Source of the DNA: a bacterium
GTDB lineage: Bacteria > Desulfobacterota > Anaeroferrophillalia > Anaeroferrophillales > Tharpellaceae
NCBI GenBank assembly: GCA_029935295.1
Contig: JAOZKP010000125.1
Location: 1-8,200 of the forward strand
Direction of reading: 5' to 3'
DNA: 8,200 bases
Each line of letters begins with the position of its first letter. Position 1 is the first letter of the stretch. The position numbers and the translations under genes were made by a program. Shown in pieces: positions 1 to 6,457 of the stretch. Under the pieces are notes generated by a model. That model had not been told where the DNA came from. It did no database searches and saw only the letters and a list, made by a program, of their open reading frames with translations.

Positions 1-677
1 CTTAAAATCCGTCTGCCGAGACCAACAGCTAAGAAGGATTGAGTCTGCAAATGTCTGATCTCAGTTTCACTGAATCCGCCTTCCGGTCCCAGGGCCAGAA
101 TTACAGTGCTATTACTGTCTAAATTGAGTTCATTTTGGGTTGAGATGTCTTTGGCCGCCGGGTGAAAGACGATTCTTTTAGAATCTTCTGCCGCCGGTTC
201 TAACTGTAACTGCATAATCTCTTGCGGCTCTGAAATCCGGAGTAGGTAGGGATTGCCACTCTGTTTTATGCTGGCAACGGCACTTTTTTGCCAGTGTTCC
301 ATCCGGGCGGCAATTTTTTTTACCGCACCCAGGCGAACTTCAGTTCTTTCGGTAATAATCGGGGTTATCCTGGTTACGCCCAGCTCAACTGCTTTCTGGA
401 TAATAGTGTCAAGTTTACCACCCTTAGGCAACGCTACTAAAAGATGGAGCGGCAACTGGGGCGGGTGTTGCCAAGTTTCTGTGATTTCAACTTGAAACCA
501 TTTTTTTCGGTTATCAATAGTTGTGATCCGGCCTTCATATAGAATTCCGTGACCATCAAGAAACTGGATCAGATCATCATTTTGCTTTCGCAGAACCTTT
601 ATTTGATGCTGAAATTCATTTTCGGCAAAAGATGCCAGGTTTTTGTCTATGGCTTTAGTGAAAGCAAATCTTGACAT
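1..677 (-). CDS. rsmE: 16S rRNA (uracil-1498-N3) methyltransferase RsmE, 3' end cut by window edge
   Basis: RsmE methylates N3 of U1498 in 16S rRNA of the 30S subunit, using S-adenosylmethionine; it is a cytoplasmic SPOUT-fold enzyme. The frame was read by hand from the minus strand: 225 intact codons from ATG at 677-675 to the window edge, with no stop or frameshift. The N-terminal PUA-like part opens MSRFAF and includes IKVLRKQNDDLIQFLDGHG (about residues 26-44). The SPOUT part has LPKGGKLDTIIQKAVELGV (about 83-101), the cofactor-knot motif LGPEGGFSETEI (196-207) and the closing LGRRIL (220-225), normally followed by RTETA. Only roughly 15-20 C-terminal residues should be missing. The start lies 34 bases after the rimO stop; no strong Shine-Dalgarno is visible, only AAAAAAG, so the start rests on the family's usual M-x-R-F beginning. 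It is the last visible gene of the minus-strand operon. Confidence 0.93.
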   Translation of the reverse strand, partial: MSRFAFTKAIDKNLASFAENEFQHQIKVLRKQNDDLIQFLDGHGILYEGRITTIDNRKKWFQVEITETWQHPPQLPLHLLVALPKGGKLDTIIQKAVELGVTRITPIITERTEVRLGAVKKIAARMEHWQKSAVASIKQSGNPYLLRISEPQEIMQLQLEPAAEDSKRIVFHPAAKDISTQNELNLDSNSTVILALGPEGGFSETEIRHLQTQSFLAVGLGRRIL

Positions 678-711
678 CTTTTTTATGTTTATAAGCTATT
701 TTTATACCAGT

Positions 712-2061
712 CTATACTACTCTGGCAAAGAGATCGAATTCGTGGCTATCATAAATTTCGGCATCAACCATGATGCCCGGGGCGATATCACCTTCAATTT
801 CAGTAATGTAAGTCAGGCCGTCAATTTCCGGGGCCTGAAAATCACATCTTCCCTGCAGCAGGAGATCGCTTTCCTGACTGAGACCTTCGATAAGTACCCT
901 TTGCCGGCTGCCGATTTTAGCACGTAGCCTTTGTTCGGTAATCACCTGCTGGACATCAAGAACTGCTTGGAGACGCTCTTTTTTAATCTCTTCAGCAACC
1001 TGATTCGGGAACTCAGCCGCCCGGCTGCCGGACTCTGGCGAGTAAGAGAAAGCTACGAGGTAATCAAAAAATCCCTTCTCAATAAATTTTAATAGTTCCA
1101 TAAAGTCAGCTTCACTTTCTCCCGGGAAACCGACCATTATCGTAGAACGAAGAAAAATTTCGGGAATTTTAGTTTTTAAATTTTCAAGAGTCCGGTGAAT
1201 ATCTGCACCCTTTTCGTGGCGGCCCATCACTTGTAAAATTGAATCACTAATGTGTTGAATCGGAATGTCAAGGTAGTTGCAGAGCCTGCTCTCCGAGGCA
1301 ATCAGTTTTACCAGGTTGTCAGAGACCCGATGCGGATAAGCGTAAAGCAGGCGCAGGCGGCCTAGTTCCGGAACTTGCAACAACTCTGTCAGAAGCTCAC
1401 AGAGTGATGTTTTTTCTCTCAGATCCCGACCGTAGGCCGTAATATCCTGGGCAATTACATTGATCTCTCTACTCCCATCTGCAACCATTTTTCGGGTTTG
1501 AGTGAGCAGGGTAGTCGGTGAAAAACTCTGCTGTTTCCCTTTTATTGCCGGAATCATGCAGTAGGAACAGCGGTTGTCACAGCCTTCAGCAATCTTAAGG
1601 TAGCTGAAGGCGTGCGGTGCTGAAACCGACTGCGGCAGCAGCAGGGTATCGCTGTAGTCTAAATCAGAGGTTTGCCGGACCAGATTAAGTGGCTGCAGAT
1701 TTTTGTTAAACTCCTTTATCGCCGCCGGAATTTGTGGAAAAGTATCAGCTCCGACAAGAATATCAATTTCAGGTATTTCTTTTAGAAGCGTAGTTCCATA
1801 CCTCTGCGGTAAACAACCGCTGACAGTCAATATCTGGCACTTTGCACTTTTCTTATATTCTGCCAGATTGAGAATTGTGTCAATTGCTTCCTCAACTGCG
1901 GGCTGAATGAAAGCGCAAGTGTTAACAATAATAACTTCAGCTTCTTCTGGTTCAGCCAGTAACTCGAAACCCTCTGCAAGCAGAAGGTGGACAAGTTTTT
2001 CAGAATCGACCTCATTTTTTGGGCATCCCAGGTTGACGACTGCAGCTCTCACTATTGTCAC
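712..2061 (-). CDS. rimO: Ribosomal protein S12 methylthiotransferase RimO
   Basis: RimO is a radical-SAM enzyme that adds a methylthio group to the beta carbon of the conserved aspartate of ribosomal protein S12. The 449 residues match the family's usual length. The N-terminal UPF0004 domain carries the second iron-sulfur cluster cysteines C13 (NLGCPKNEVDSE), C49 (NTCAF) and C83 (SGCLPQR). The radical-SAM core has C161, C165 and C168 in EGCDNRCSYCMIP. A C-terminal TRAM domain covers about 380-449. The NLGCPKN and ALVD-type S12 features separate it from the tRNA enzyme MiaB, though the assignment is by motif. Two GTG starts are possible: 2061 (as given), with GGA only 3 bases upstream, and 2052, with the same GGA 12 bases upstream; neither spacing is ideal. 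The first GTG lies 6 bases after the ilvE stop, so translation is probably coupled. Confidence 0.95.
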   Translation of the reverse strand: MTIVRAAVVNLGCPKNEVDSEKLVHLLLAEGFELLAEPEEAEVIIVNTCAFIQPAVEEAIDTILNLAEYKKSAKCQILTVSGCLPQRYGTTLLKEIPEIDILVGADTFPQIPAAIKEFNKNLQPLNLVRQTSDLDYSDTLLLPQSVSAPHAFSYLKIAEGCDNRCSYCMIPAIKGKQQSFSPTTLLTQTRKMVADGSREINVIAQDITAYGRDLREKTSLCELLTELLQVPELGRLRLLYAYPHRVSDNLVKLIASESRLCNYLDIPIQHISDSILQVMGRHEKGADIHRTLENLKTKIPEIFLRSTIMVGFPGESEADFMELLKFIEKGFFDYLVAFSYSPESGSRAAEFPNQVAEEIKKERLQAVLDVQQVITEQRLRAKIGSRQRVLIEGLSQESDLLLQGRCDFQAPEIDGLTYITEIEGDIAPGIMVDAEIYDSHEFDLFARVV

Positions 2062-2067
2062 AGTTCC

Positions 2068-3141
2068 TTACTTGACGACAATAGTGTCGATCCAACCGTT
2101 GACATCTTCTTTAGTGCCGAACTGGATTGCGGTAATCTCATCAAAAAGCTTCTGCGACAGTTCACCGACATTGCCGTTGTTAATTATCGCATCGTTCTCT
2201 TTGTAATGAATTGAGCCAACGGGTGAAATGACCGCAGCGGTACCGGTACCAAACATCTCTTTAAGTGAACCGTCACTGCCGGCCTGCATGACCTCCTGAA
2301 TACTGATCTGTTTTTCAACAATCGGCACATTCCAGCTCTTGAGAATTTTGATGGTTGAATCTCGGGTTATGCCTGGGAGAATACTGCCGTTGAGCGGCGG
2401 CGTTATCACTTCATCGTCGATCTTGACCATGATATTCATAGTCCCGACTTCTTCGAGCCATTTTAATTCATGCGCATCGAGCCAGAGTACCTGAGTGAAA
2501 CCTTTTTTCTGGGCTTTGACGGCCGCCAGCAGGCTGGCGGCGTAGTTTCCCGGAGTTTTAATTTCGCCGATCCCGCCGCGGACGGCGCGAACATATTCAT
2601 CCTCAACCATAATTTTTACCGGGTTAAAACCTTCAGCATAATAGGCGCCGACCGGTGAGAGAATAATCATCAGTTTGTAAGTATGCGAGGGTCGAACCCC
2701 TAAAAACTGGTCGGTTGCGAAGATAAACGGCCGGATATAGAGGGCTGTGCCGTGTGCCGAAGGTACCCAATGATGGTCAACTTCCAACAGTTTTTTGAGA
2801 CCGGCAAAGATCTCTTCAATATCCAGCTCCGGGATGCAGACCCGGCGGGCTGATTTATTAAACCGGCGGAAATGATCACGGGCCCGGAAAAGATTAATAT
2901 TGCCGTCGGCTGCGCGAAAAGCCTTCATGCCTTCAAAAATTGCCTGACCGTAATGCAATGCCATCATTGACGGGTCAATTTGAATCGGGCCGTAGGCTTC
3001 AACCCGGGCATCATGCCAGCCTTTTTCCAGGGTGTAATCCATTACCAGCATGTGGTCACTGAAATGAACTCCAAAGCCAAGTTTATCAACTGCCGGCACC
3101 GGTTTAAGATCTTTCCTCAATTTAACATCAATGTTTGCCAT
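2068..3141 (-). CDS. ilvE: Branched-chain amino acid aminotransferase (class IV, PLP-dependent)
   Basis: This enzyme catalyses the reversible last step of leucine, isoleucine and valine synthesis, moving the amino group from glutamate to the branched-chain 2-oxo acids (EC 2.6.1.42). The 357 residues fit the longer BCAT subgroup, which resembles the mitochondrial/cytosolic eukaryotic enzymes, rather than the roughly 300-residue E. coli IlvE. Motifs seen: YGQAIFEGMKAFR (64-76), FRARDHFRRFNKSARR (85-100), the probable PLP-binding lysine K195 in GEIKTPGNYAASLLA, EEVGTMNI (230-237), NGSILPGITRDS (251-262) and FGTGTAAVISPVG (297-309). ATG at 3141 is preceded by GAGGT with an 8-base spacer, a good ribosome binding site. 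It follows the CooT-like gene by 21 bases and precedes rimO by 6, so all are probably one transcript. It complements cimA across the divergent promoter region. Confidence 0.95.
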   Translation of the reverse strand: MANIDVKLRKDLKPVPAVDKLGFGVHFSDHMLVMDYTLEKGWHDARVEAYGPIQIDPSMMALHYGQAIFEGMKAFRAADGNINLFRARDHFRRFNKSARRVCIPELDIEEIFAGLKKLLEVDHHWVPSAHGTALYIRPFIFATDQFLGVRPSHTYKLMIILSPVGAYYAEGFNPVKIMVEDEYVRAVRGGIGEIKTPGNYAASLLAAVKAQKKGFTQVLWLDAHELKWLEEVGTMNIMVKIDDEVITPPLNGSILPGITRDSTIKILKSWNVPIVEKQISIQEVMQAGSDGSLKEMFGTGTAAVISPVGSIHYKENDAIINNGNVGELSQKLFDEITAIQFGTKEDVNGWIDTIVVK

Positions 3142-3162
3142 ATCTTTTTACCTCGTTAATAA

Positions 3163-3360
3163 TTAGTTTGTTTCCGCCAGAACTATTCTATGTTTCAAAA
3201 GATCCATCTCTTTAAGGCTTGCATCAACAGTCAAACGATCACCGAAAAGGCCGACCAGTTCGATGCCGCCGTCAACCAGCGGAGTGATAAGAGAGACATC
3301 TTCCATAAGCAACTTTTCCCCACCTGATTTTTCCAGCAGGTAAGCATTTGATTGACACAT
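3163..3360 (-). CDS. CooT-family small protein (predicted nickel-binding)
   Basis: A 65-residue protein beginning MCQSNAYLLEKSGGE and ending LLKHRIVLAETN. Size, the M-C start, the central LVGLFGDRLTV segment (35-45) and the terminal M/V-D-L...HRI-L pattern match the CooT family (PF10133). In Rhodospirillum rubrum CooT, a dimer binds Ni(II) through Cys2 and assists nickel insertion into carbon monoxide dehydrogenase; Cys2 is kept here. Many CooT-like proteins sit far from any CODH gene, as here, and their role is unknown, so the nickel role is inferred from the family only. The protein has no signal peptide or membrane segment. ATG at 3360 has GGAG with a 7-base spacer. It is the first gene of the minus-strand operon with ilvE, rimO and rsmE. 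Confidence 0.8.
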   Translation of the reverse strand: MCQSNAYLLEKSGGEKLLMEDVSLITPLVDGGIELVGLFGDRLTVDASLKEMDLLKHRIVLAETN

Positions 3361-3425
3361 AATTTATCTCCGTTAACAGTTAGACAATATATGATTTTTT
3401 ATATATTAAGTTATCTTTCGGTATT

Positions 3426-3454
3426 CTTTAGCACAATGAGTTCTATTAGTGCAA
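3426..3454 (-). promoter_or_regulatory. Weak candidate promoter for the CooT-ilvE-rimO-rsmE operon
   Basis: On the minus strand, TTGCAC (3454-3449) is followed after 17 bases by CTAAAG (3431-3426). Shifting by one base gives TAAAGA. Both hexamers are imperfect, and an AT-rich TATATA stretch nearer the gene lacks a good -35. It is listed because a promoter for this operon is expected in this gap and this is the best candidate I see. Confidence 0.22.
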
Positions 3455-3495
3455 GCATTGAGACATTTTTTATGCTCATTTTTACAGGATTGAAG

Positions 3496-3524
3496 TTGAC
3501 ACTAACGCAATAATCAAATAGATA
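3496..3524 (+). promoter_or_regulatory. Putative sigma-70 promoter for lysC-cimA
   Basis: A perfect -35 hexamer TTGACA at 3496-3501 is followed after 17 bases by TAGATA at 3519-3524. The -10 matches only three of six consensus positions, so the call depends on the -35 box and on position. Transcription would start near 3531, giving a leader of roughly 65 bases before the lysC ATG. Confidence 0.38.
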
Positions 3525-3594
3525 GTGCCGACTTTGCAGAATATTTAAATTGATGTGATTCGTAACTGGTTCAGGGAGACGGTTTTATAAAATT

Positions 3595-4827
3595 ATGGCT
3601 TTAGTAGTTCAAAAATATGGTGGCACATCAGTCGGTTCCATCGAGCGTATCAAAAATGTTGCCCAGCGAGTAGTTGCAACCAAAAATCAAGGTAATCAGG
3701 TTGTGGCTGTACTTTCAGCTATGTCAGGGGAGACTGATCGCCTGATCAACCTGGCAAATGAGATTGATCCGGAACACAGCCGTCGTGAGTACGATGTTCT
3801 GGTTGCCTCCGGCGAGCAGGTTTCGATTTCACTTCTAGCGATGGCAATTGAGGCGCTCGGTGAAAAAGCAATCTCATTTTTGGGCTCCCAGGTGGTGATA
3901 AGAACCGACAGCGACCATAGCCGGGCCCGAATACAGGATATTGAGGGAGATCGCATTAAAGAGGCGTTAACGGGTGGGTTTATAGTTGTTGTTGCCGGAT
4001 TTCAAGGCGTGGATGAAGATGGTAATATCACCACTTTGGGTCGGGGTGGTTCTGATACCAGTGCGGTGGCGGTGGCCACGGCACTGACCGCCGATGTCTG
4101 TGAAATCTATACCGATGTCGATGGAGTTTACACAACTGATCCCAATATCTGTAAAGAGGCGCGAAAACTTCATAAAATATCCTACGATGAAATGCTCGAA
4201 CTGGCCAGTCTCGGGGCTAAGGTGTTGCAAAACCGCTCAGTTGAGTTTGCTCAAAAATACGGAATTCCGATTCATGTCCGTTCAAGTTTTTCTGATATCG
4301 AAGGAACTATTGTCTGTAAGGAGGATGAGAGTATGGAGAAGGCCATCGTTTCCGGTGTGGCTTATAACAAAAATGAAGCTAAAGTTACTATTCGTGGAAT
4401 TCCTGATCGTCCCGGAATTGCGGCATCAATATTCTCAGCTATTGCCGAGGAAGGTATAGTTGTTGATATGATTATCCAGAATACTTCAGCTGAGGGATTG
4501 ACGGATTTGACTTTTACTGTGCCGAAACTTGACTATGATCATGCTATCAGTGCTTTACATAAGATCAATCAGGAAATTGACGCTAGCGAGATTGATGGTG
4601 ATAAAAATATTGCCAAGGTTTCAATTGTTGGTATTGGGATGCGCACCCACGCCAGTGTGGCCGGGAGAATGTTTACAGCACTTTCACAGGAAAATATAAA
4701 TATTTTGATGATTAGTACCTCTGAAATTAAAGTCTCCTGTGTAATCGCCGAAAAATATACTGAATTGGCAGTTCGGGTTCTGCATCAGGAATTTGAGTTA
4801 GCAAAAGATACTACCGATGAAAGTTGA
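3595..4827 (+). CDS. lysC: Aspartate kinase (lysC/ask), catalytic domain plus two ACT domains
   Basis: Aspartate kinase phosphorylates L-aspartate with ATP, the committed step towards lysine, methionine, threonine and (in many bacteria) diaminopimelate. The 410 residues are typical of the single-function alpha subunit. Seen: KYGGTSVGS (7-15), VLSAMSGETDRL (39-50), ASGEQVS (71-77), LGRGGSDTSAVA (148-159), TDVDGVYTTDPN (173-184) and LASLGAKVLQNRSVEFA (203-219). Two ACT regulatory domains follow, about 262-325 and 339-403, with IIQNTSAEGLTDLTFTV and LMISTSEIKVSCVI at the effector sites. Feedback inhibition by lysine and/or threonine is likely from the family but not readable here. The ATG agrees with the conserved N terminus; upstream GGGAG is 16 bases away, so the ribosome binding site is poor. 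No homoserine dehydrogenase domain is fused. An internal start is described separately. cimA follows after 43 bases. Confidence 0.97.
   Translation: MALVVQKYGGTSVGSIERIKNVAQRVVATKNQGNQVVAVLSAMSGETDRLINLANEIDPEHSRREYDVLVASGEQVSISLLAMAIEALGEKAISFLGSQVVIRTDSDHSRARIQDIEGDRIKEALTGGFIVVVAGFQGVDEDGNITTLGRGGSDTSAVAVATALTADVCEIYTDVDGVYTTDPNICKEARKLHKISYDEMLELASLGAKVLQNRSVEFAQKYGIPIHVRSSFSDIEGTIVCKEDESMEKAIVSGVAYNKNEAKVTIRGIPDRPGIAASIFSAIAEEGIVVDMIIQNTSAEGLTDLTFTVPKLDYDHAISALHKINQEIDASEIDGDKNIAKVSIVGIGMRTHASVAGRMFTALSQENINILMISTSEIKVSCVIAEKYTELAVRVLHQEFELAKDTTDES
4318..4324 (+). promoter_or_regulatory. Strong internal ribosome binding site in lysC
   Basis: AAGGAGG matches the anti-Shine-Dalgarno sequence over seven bases and lies 8 bases before an in-frame ATG at 4333. 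It is the strongest such site on the plus strand of the window and supports internal initiation of the regulatory subunit. Confidence 0.6.
4333..4827 (+). CDS. Probable internally initiated aspartokinase beta subunit (in frame within lysC)
   Basis: An in-frame ATG at codon 247 of lysC is preceded by AAGGAGG (4318-4324) with an ideal 8-base spacer, far better than the site of the full-length gene. The product would be 164 residues, starting MEKAIVSGVAYNKNEAKV, and would contain both ACT domains without the kinase domain. Bacillus subtilis aspartokinase II and Corynebacterium glutamicum aspartokinase make exactly such a beta subunit from an in-phase internal start, and the enzyme is an alpha2beta2 tetramer. 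By analogy this product would bind the amino acid effector together with the alpha subunit. The caution is that AAG GAG GAT also encodes K-E-D in an acidic linker, so the site could be a coincidence of codon choice. Confidence 0.6.
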   Translation: MEKAIVSGVAYNKNEAKVTIRGIPDRPGIAASIFSAIAEEGIVVDMIIQNTSAEGLTDLTFTVPKLDYDHAISALHKINQEIDASEIDGDKNIAKVSIVGIGMRTHASVAGRMFTALSQENINILMISTSEIKVSCVIAEKYTELAVRVLHQEFELAKDTTDES

Positions 4828-4833
4828 TGGCGT

Positions 4834-4848
4834 AGTAAAAAGTTTACT
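4834..4848 (+). repeat. Short AT-rich inverted repeat in the lysC-cimA gap
   Basis: AGTAAA (4834-4839) and TTTACT (4843-4848) are perfect inverted copies around a 3-base loop. The stem is short and weak and has no run of T after it, so it is unlikely to stop transcription; at most it could slow a ribosome or protect an RNA end. Confidence 0.25.
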
Positions 4849-4870
4849 TTAGAGTAGCAGGCAGGGTGAA

Positions 4871-6457
4871 ATGGTAAAAATTTACGATACAACTTTACGC
4901 GACGGTACTCAGGCTGAAGATATATCTCTGCTGGCTGATGATAAAGTCCGCATAGCCCAGCGTCTTGATGCTTTTGGAGTTCACTATATTGAAGGGGGCT
5001 GGCCGGGTTCTAATCCGAAAGATTTCAGTTTTTTCAATAAAATCAAAAATGTTGATCTGAAATCAGCTAAAATTACCGCTTTCGGCAGTACCCGAAAATT
5101 GGAGAACCGGCCCGATCAGGACCAGAATCTGAAAGCAATTGTCGAATCCGGGGTTCAAGTTGCCACGATTTTCGGCAAATCATGGGATTTTCATGTTCGT
5201 AATGCCTTGCACATCAGTCTGCCGGAAAATCTTACGGTCATCGAGGACTCACTAGCTTTTTTGAAGTTGAAAATGGCTGAGGTTTTTTATGACGCCGAAC
5301 ACTTTTTCGATGGATTTAAAAATAACCGTGATTATGCTTTGGCAACCCTGAAAGCCGCCCGGCAGGGCGGAGCTCAGTGCCTGGTTCTCTGTGATACCAA
5401 TGGTGGTACGCTGCCGCATGAGTTGACTGCGATCATTGATGTTGTTCAGCAGGAACTGGGCCCGGAGATGGAGTTGGGGATTCACGTCCATAACGATTCT
5501 GAAACCGCAGTTGCCAGCACACTTCTGGCTGTGCGCCATGGGGTCACGCAGGTTCAGGGGACAGTTAACGGTCTCGGAGAAAGATGCGGCAATGCCAACC
5601 TGATTTCGATAATTCCCAACCTCCAAATTAAAATGGGATATAATGTTATCCCTCCTGAAAATTTGAGTAAACTCGCCTCGTTATCACGCTTTGTTGATGA
5701 GATTTCTAACAAACGTCACAGCCGCCATCAACCTTTTGTCGGCCGCAGCGCCTTTGCCCACAAAGGCGGAATTCATGTCAGCGCGGTCCAGAAGGACCCT
5801 TTGACATATGAACACATTGCTCCGGAAATAGTGGGTAACCAAAGACGGGTTCTGGTGTCTGATCTTTCCGGCCAGAGTAATATTATCTATAAAGCTAAAG
5901 AGTATAATCTCGATTTGGGAACCAAAGAGGAGACGGCCGAGATTTTAAAGCGCATAAAAGATCTTGAAGAGAAAGGTTTTCAATTTGAAGGTGCAGAAGC
6001 TTCATTCGAGCTGCTGGTGAAAAAAACCACCGGTTGTTACCGGCCGATTTTTTCTTTCAAGGGATTTCGGGTGATGGTTAATAAATTCAGGGCTGATCGA
6101 CCGCCTCTAACCGAGGCAACAGTAATGATTGAGGTCGGGGGTGAAATTGAACATACCGCCTCGGTCGGTGACGGTCCGGTTGATGCTCTCAATAAAGCTC
6201 TGCGCAAGGCCCTGGAAAAATTCTATCCTGAATTGAAAAAAGTCAAACTTGAGGATTACAAGGTCAGGATTTTATCATCTGATAAAGGTACAAGTTCTGT
6301 GACCCGGGTTTTGATAGAGTCCAAAGACGATCAGGGAAATAAATGGGGAACCGTTGGGGTTTCGAAAAATATTATCGAGGCCAGCTGGCAGGCTCTGATC
6401 GATGGAATTGAATATAAATATATGCGTAAAGGTGGCTCTGGATGCGACCCGAAATAG
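4871..6457 (+). CDS. cimA: (R)-citramalate synthase CimA
   Basis: CimA condenses pyruvate with acetyl-CoA to (R)-citramalate, the first step of the threonine-independent route to 2-oxobutyrate and isoleucine. The 528 residues fit the long citramalate synthase family (TIGR00977). The TIM-barrel catalytic domain (about 1-270) starts with YDTTLRDGTQ (R10, D11), and has CDTNGGT (174-180), the metal-binding IHVHND (H205, H207) and NGLGERCGNAN (233-243). An accessory region includes FAHKGGIHVSAV (295-306). A LeuA-type dimerisation and allosteric domain spans about 390-520. Isopropylmalate synthase is the main alternative; the long GWPGSNPKD segment and the high match to the citramalate subgroup favour CimA. 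AGGGTG stands 4 bases before the ATG. It is probably cotranscribed with lysC and feeds the pathway that ends in IlvE on the divergent operon. Isoleucine feedback on the C-terminal domain is inferred. Confidence 0.93.
   Translation: MVKIYDTTLRDGTQAEDISLLADDKVRIAQRLDAFGVHYIEGGWPGSNPKDFSFFNKIKNVDLKSAKITAFGSTRKLENRPDQDQNLKAIVESGVQVATIFGKSWDFHVRNALHISLPENLTVIEDSLAFLKLKMAEVFYDAEHFFDGFKNNRDYALATLKAARQGGAQCLVLCDTNGGTLPHELTAIIDVVQQELGPEMELGIHVHNDSETAVASTLLAVRHGVTQVQGTVNGLGERCGNANLISIIPNLQIKMGYNVIPPENLSKLASLSRFVDEISNKRHSRHQPFVGRSAFAHKGGIHVSAVQKDPLTYEHIAPEIVGNQRRVLVSDLSGQSNIIYKAKEYNLDLGTKEETAEILKRIKDLEEKGFQFEGAEASFELLVKKTTGCYRPIFSFKGFRVMVNKFRADRPPLTEATVMIEVGGEIEHTASVGDGPVDALNKALRKALEKFYPELKKVKLEDYKVRILSSDKGTSSVTRVLIESKDDQGNKWGTVGVSKNIIEASWQALIDGIEYKYMRKGGSGCDPK

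Larger units (their letters stand above)
3361..3594. promoter_or_regulatory. Divergent intergenic region between the CooT-like gene and lysC
   Basis: This is the only sizeable gap between genes before the tail, and both operons must start here. It is AT-rich compared with the genes. It contains a perfect 7-base inverted repeat (AATATAT at 3386-3392 with ATATATT at 3401-3407) in the CooT-side leader, and overlapping short inverted repeats at 3431-3480 (GCACAAT/ATTAGTGC with a one-base bulge, AATGAG/CTCATT, AGCAT/ATGCT) that could be an operator. I see no lysine riboswitch, T-box or leader peptide rich in Ile, Val or Leu. The promoter sites proposed inside it are listed separately. Confidence 0.5.

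Noticed and set aside
253..495. 80-codon plus-strand open frame
   Set aside because: It is antisense to rsmE, whose minus-strand frame is intact and has RsmE motifs on both sides.
643..927. 94-codon plus-strand open frame across the rimO-rsmE junction
   Set aside because: It is antisense to the RimO TRAM domain and the start of rsmE, both clearly coding on the minus strand.
3163..3360. CooT-like gene as part of a carbon monoxide dehydrogenase cluster
   Set aside because: No CODH, CooC or CooJ gene is in the window; the neighbours are ilvE and lysC.
3361..3594. Lysine riboswitch or T-box before lysC
   Set aside because: The likely leader is only about 65 bases, and neither the conserved elements nor a terminator hairpin with T-run is present.
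4094..4459. 121-codon open frame on the plus strand inside lysC
   Set aside because: It is an alternative frame over the well-conserved aspartokinase sequence and has no family features.
4834..4848. Terminator between lysC and cimA
   Set aside because: The 6-base stem has a single G-C pair and no T-run follows, so lysC and cimA are probably cotranscribed.
5252..5626. 124-codon open frame on the minus strand
   Set aside because: It lies wholly antisense to the conserved catalytic domain of cimA and resembles no family I know; it is a by-product of cimA codon use.
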